This document shows, one piece after another, positions 49,952-51,957 of a stretch of DNA of 51,957 nucleotides (within the stretch, counting starts at the first letter, position 1; each line of letters begins with the position of its first letter). Below the pieces are notes generated by a model. The model was not told the origin of the DNA. It worked only from the letters and a program-made list of their open reading frames with translations, and did not search any database. A program made the position numbers and the translations under genes. The DNA comes from UBA11574 sp964591175 (GTDB lineage: Bacteria; Desulfobacterota; Desulfobacteria; Desulfobacterales; UBA11574). The DNA lies in contig CAZQAF010000016.1 in assembly GCA_964591175.1 (NCBI GenBank), positions 1 through 51,957 of the forward strand, given 5' to 3'.

Positions 49952-51540
49952 GCTTTGCCCACTCCTTTTCTGGCGATGGCCAAGACCTCTTTCAGCTCCC
50001 GGCTTTTTAATAACAAGGAAAATAAACCATACGATGCAAAGCCGATGGCGATACTCCCGGCAAGCCCCAAAAAAAGGCCGGCAAGACTTCCTTCCGCTGA
50101 AGGAATAATGAACAGGGATGTTGCCCAAACCGCAGCACCCATAAATACCGAACAGAGTATGGTTTTATTGGCAGAGACCATAATCGTTTTCAAGCCCAGC
50201 ATGCCGAGCTTTATCCTTAACGCCCGGAGAAGAAGTCCGAGGTTCAATATCGAAGCCAGAGACGTGGCAAGCGCCAGACCGCCATGGCCCAACGGTCCCA
50301 TAAGAACGATCCCAAAAATGAGATTGGCACAGACAGAAATAACGGCTATTCGTACCGGCGTCTTTGTATCCTGAAGCGCATAAAATGTCGAAACCACAAT
50401 CCGAACGGCTGAAAAAGCCCATAATCCCATACTATAATATAATAGGGCATACGCCGTCAAATGCGTGCTCTTTTCGTCAAAAGCGCCCCTTTTGAATAAC
50501 AATGCCACAATCGGCTCCCTTAACACAATCAAGCCGACCATTGCAGGGATGGTGATAAAAAATACCAGTTTCATGGCATACGAAAACGTATCTCGGACAG
50601 CTTCGAAGTCTTTTTTCGCAGCCTGTCTGGAAATACTCGGTAAAACAGCGGTTGCGGTTGCGATGGCAAATATCCCGAGTGGAAATTGTACCAGACGATC
50701 GGCATAATATAAATAGGAAATGCTACCTTCGGGAAGCAGTGACGCCAATAGGGTTCCCACCAGAATATTGATTTGATAGACGGCAGCGCCGAATATGGTA
50801 GGAAGCATCAAAAGTCCGATCTTTTTGAGTCCGGGATGAAAAAGTTTTGCTTTTTGCCAAAAATAGAATCCTTTTTGAATCAAGAACGGTATTTGCAGCG
50901 CAAGCTGTAAAATCCCCCCGATGACCACCCCTACGGCCAGACTGATCACAGGGTTTTTCATGTGGGACGAAAGCAAAAAAACCGAACCGATAATGGAGAG
51001 GTTCAAGAAAACAGGCGCCAGGGCCGGTGCTGCGAAATGGCCGAGAACATTGAGAATCCCCATGGAAAGCGCCACCATCCCGATAAAGAAAATATACGGG
51101 AACATGATTCTCGTTAAAAAAATGGTGATCGACAATTTTTCAGGTGAATCGGCAAAACCCGGCGCAATGATGCGAACAATCAGCGGGGATAATAAAATCC
51201 CCCCGACGGAAACAACAACCAGCAAAATCGAGAGCAGCCTTACAGCGGATCTTGCCATTTCAAAGGCATCGTCTTTGCCCTGGTTCGTAATCGTCTCGGT
51301 AAAGACGGGAATAAAAGCAACGCTTAATGACCCTTCTGCAAAAAGCCTTCTTAAAAGATTCGGGATTCTAAACGCCACGAAGAATGCATCCGAACTGAGT
51401 CCGGCGCCGAAAAACCAGGCAATGACGACATCTCTGATAAATCCGAAAATGCGGCTTAAAAATGTCGCTGCGCCAACAACGCCTGCAGCCTTTGCAACGC
51501 GTTCATTTTCATTGTCGGCTTGTTTCTTTAAGGCGGTCAT
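49948..51540 (-). CDS. murJ: MurJ lipid II flippase
   Basis: This 530-aa protein has about 14 hydrophobic segments of the MOP/MVF superfamily. The N-terminal motif FLSRIFGFIRDVVIAWFFGA and the FRIPNLLRRLFAEGSLSVAF segment are hallmarks of MurJ, which moves lipid II across the inner membrane for wall synthesis. The ATG at 51538-51540 has only a weak ribosome binding site (TTAAGAACC). It is divergent from rpsT and overlaps ftsB. Confidence 0.96.
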   Translation of the reverse strand: MTALKKQADNENERVAKAAGVVGAATFLSRIFGFIRDVVIAWFFGAGLSSDAFFVAFRIPNLLRRLFAEGSLSVAFIPVFTETITNQGKDDAFEMARSAVRLLSILLVVVSVGGILLSPLIVRIIAPGFADSPEKLSITIFLTRIMFPYIFFIGMVALSMGILNVLGHFAAPALAPVFLNLSIIGSVFLLSSHMKNPVISLAVGVVIGGILQLALQIPFLIQKGFYFWQKAKLFHPGLKKIGLLMLPTIFGAAVYQINILVGTLLASLLPEGSISYLYYADRLVQFPLGIFAIATATAVLPSISRQAAKKDFEAVRDTFSYAMKLVFFITIPAMVGLIVLREPIVALLFKRGAFDEKSTHLTAYALLYYSMGLWAFSAVRIVVSTFYALQDTKTPVRIAVISVCANLIFGIVLMGPLGHGGLALATSLASILNLGLLLRALRIKLGMLGLKTIMVSANKTILCSVFMGAAVWATSLFIIPSAEGSLAGLFLGLAGSIAIGFASYGLFSLLLKSRELKEVLAIARKGVGKA

Positions 51541-51559
51541 GGTTCTTAATAAAAATATC

Positions 51560-51588
51560 TTGACATATAAAGAATAAGTTCATATTTA
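51560..51588 (+). promoter_or_regulatory. Sigma-70 promoter of rpsT
   Basis: TTGACA (51560-51565) is followed by a 17-nt spacer and TATTTA (51583-51588). The leader to the rpsT start would be about 30 nt. Confidence 0.7.
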
Positions 51589-51625
51589 AGTTTTTTTAAA
51601 CATAACATAAAAAGGAGTTTAAAAA

Positions 51626-51892
51626 TTGGCTTATCATAAATCAGCACTCAAACGCGCGCGGCAGAATGAAGATAGACGTTTGCGCAACAAGTCCGTAAAA
51701 ACAAGTGTAAAAAATATGGTCAAAGAGGTTCGGCTTGTTGCGGGCGAATCATCGAAAGAAGCGGGAGTGAAAAAGCTCGACACGGCAAAATCAAAAATCG
51801 ACAAAGCCGCCAAAAAGGGTGTTATCCACAAAAAAACAGCATCTCGCAAAATTTCCCGTCTCTCAAAACTTATCAACGCCATCTCCGCATAA
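51626..51892 (+). CDS. rpsT: Ribosomal protein bS20
   Basis: This 88-aa protein begins AYHKSALKRARQNEDRRLRN and ends KISRLSKLINAISA, both typical of S20, and is strongly basic. It binds 16S rRNA in the small ribosomal subunit. The start is a TTG at 51626-51628 with AAAGGAG 8 nt upstream. In E. coli the rpsT start is also UUG, which matters for self-repression. It is the only clear plus-strand gene in the window and has its own promoter and terminator. Confidence 0.96.
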   Translation: MAYHKSALKRARQNEDRRLRNKSVKTSVKNMVKEVRLVAGESSKEAGVKKLDTAKSKIDKAAKKGVIHKKTASRKISRLSKLINAISA

Positions 51893-51899
51893 CCGGTAT

Positions 51900-51954
51900 A
51901 AAGCGTATCGTGCATACCGACAATCATTACAATGGTATCGGCAGGATGCGCTTT
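51900..51954 (+). terminator. Probable terminator of rpsT
   Basis: AAAGCG (51900-51905) pairs with CGCTTT (51949-51954), with inner pairs ATC/GAT and ATACC/GGTAT around a 12-nt loop. The sequence ends at the window edge, so a following T tract beyond TTATT cannot be checked. Confidence 0.55.
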
Positions 51955-51957
51955 ATT

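Noticed and set aside
1..51957. CRISPR array
   Set aside because: No series of short direct repeats with regular spacers was seen; the repeats found are inverted or gene-internal.

Overview
The window reads as a bacterial chromosome segment from a Gram-negative anaerobe, most likely a Desulfobacterota (Desulfobacterales-type) genome. This is inferred from the gene order (xerC-hslV-hslU followed by argB-argD-argF-argG-argH and lptM-lysA-dapF), from outer-membrane, Tol/Exb and TPR-lipoprotein genes, and from several palindromic extragenic elements. No 16S gene or other decisive marker is present. Nearly every gene lies on the minus strand, so transcription mostly runs from high to low coordinates. 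rpsT at the right end is the clear exception.

Region 1 (about 1-29.9 kb, read right to left) is a 28-kb collinear cluster for a large cell-envelope assembly. In order of transcription it encodes a giant DUF11-repeat surface protein (about 3750 aa), an outer-membrane protein with three OmpA-like domains and a beta-barrel (about 1700 aa), a 171-aa periplasmic protein, a 629-aa periplasmic TPR-like protein, an 1115-aa TPR/LysM lipoprotein, a TPR lipoprotein, a 98-aa secreted protein, an ExbB-ExbD-ExbD motor set, an AgmX/TonB-like transducer with a cytoplasmic coiled coil, a second ExbB, and Pal. The set (one TolQ-like, two TolR-like, an AgmX-like transducer, TPR and OmpA proteins) resembles in outline the Agl-Glt machinery of Myxococcus. 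The working hypothesis is a proton-driven trans-envelope machine serving a giant surface protein. The giant gene is preceded by a structured leader in which a 16-bp hairpin buries the ribosome binding site and a short leader reading frame ends inside the hairpin loop.

Region 2 (29.1-30.6 kb) is non-coding or cryptic. It holds the leader, a complete-looking minus-strand transcription unit with two in-frame UGA codons, two adjacent MITE-like inverted-repeat elements, and a tRNA-Gly/tRNA-Cys operon with its own promoter and terminator.

Region 3 (30.6-51.9 kb) is housekeeping. It contains pgsA, an fsa-type transaldolase, a YHS/TRASH-like small protein, folK, dapF, lysA, lptM (interrupted by a 100-N gap that appears to be an assembly artefact), argH, argG, argF, argD, argB, hslU, hslV, xerC, a HAD phosphatase, a Rho-N-like protein, a slipin/NfeD pair, a family-4 uracil-DNA glycosylase, coaBC, a small TPR protein, an FtsB-like protein, murJ and the divergent rpsT.
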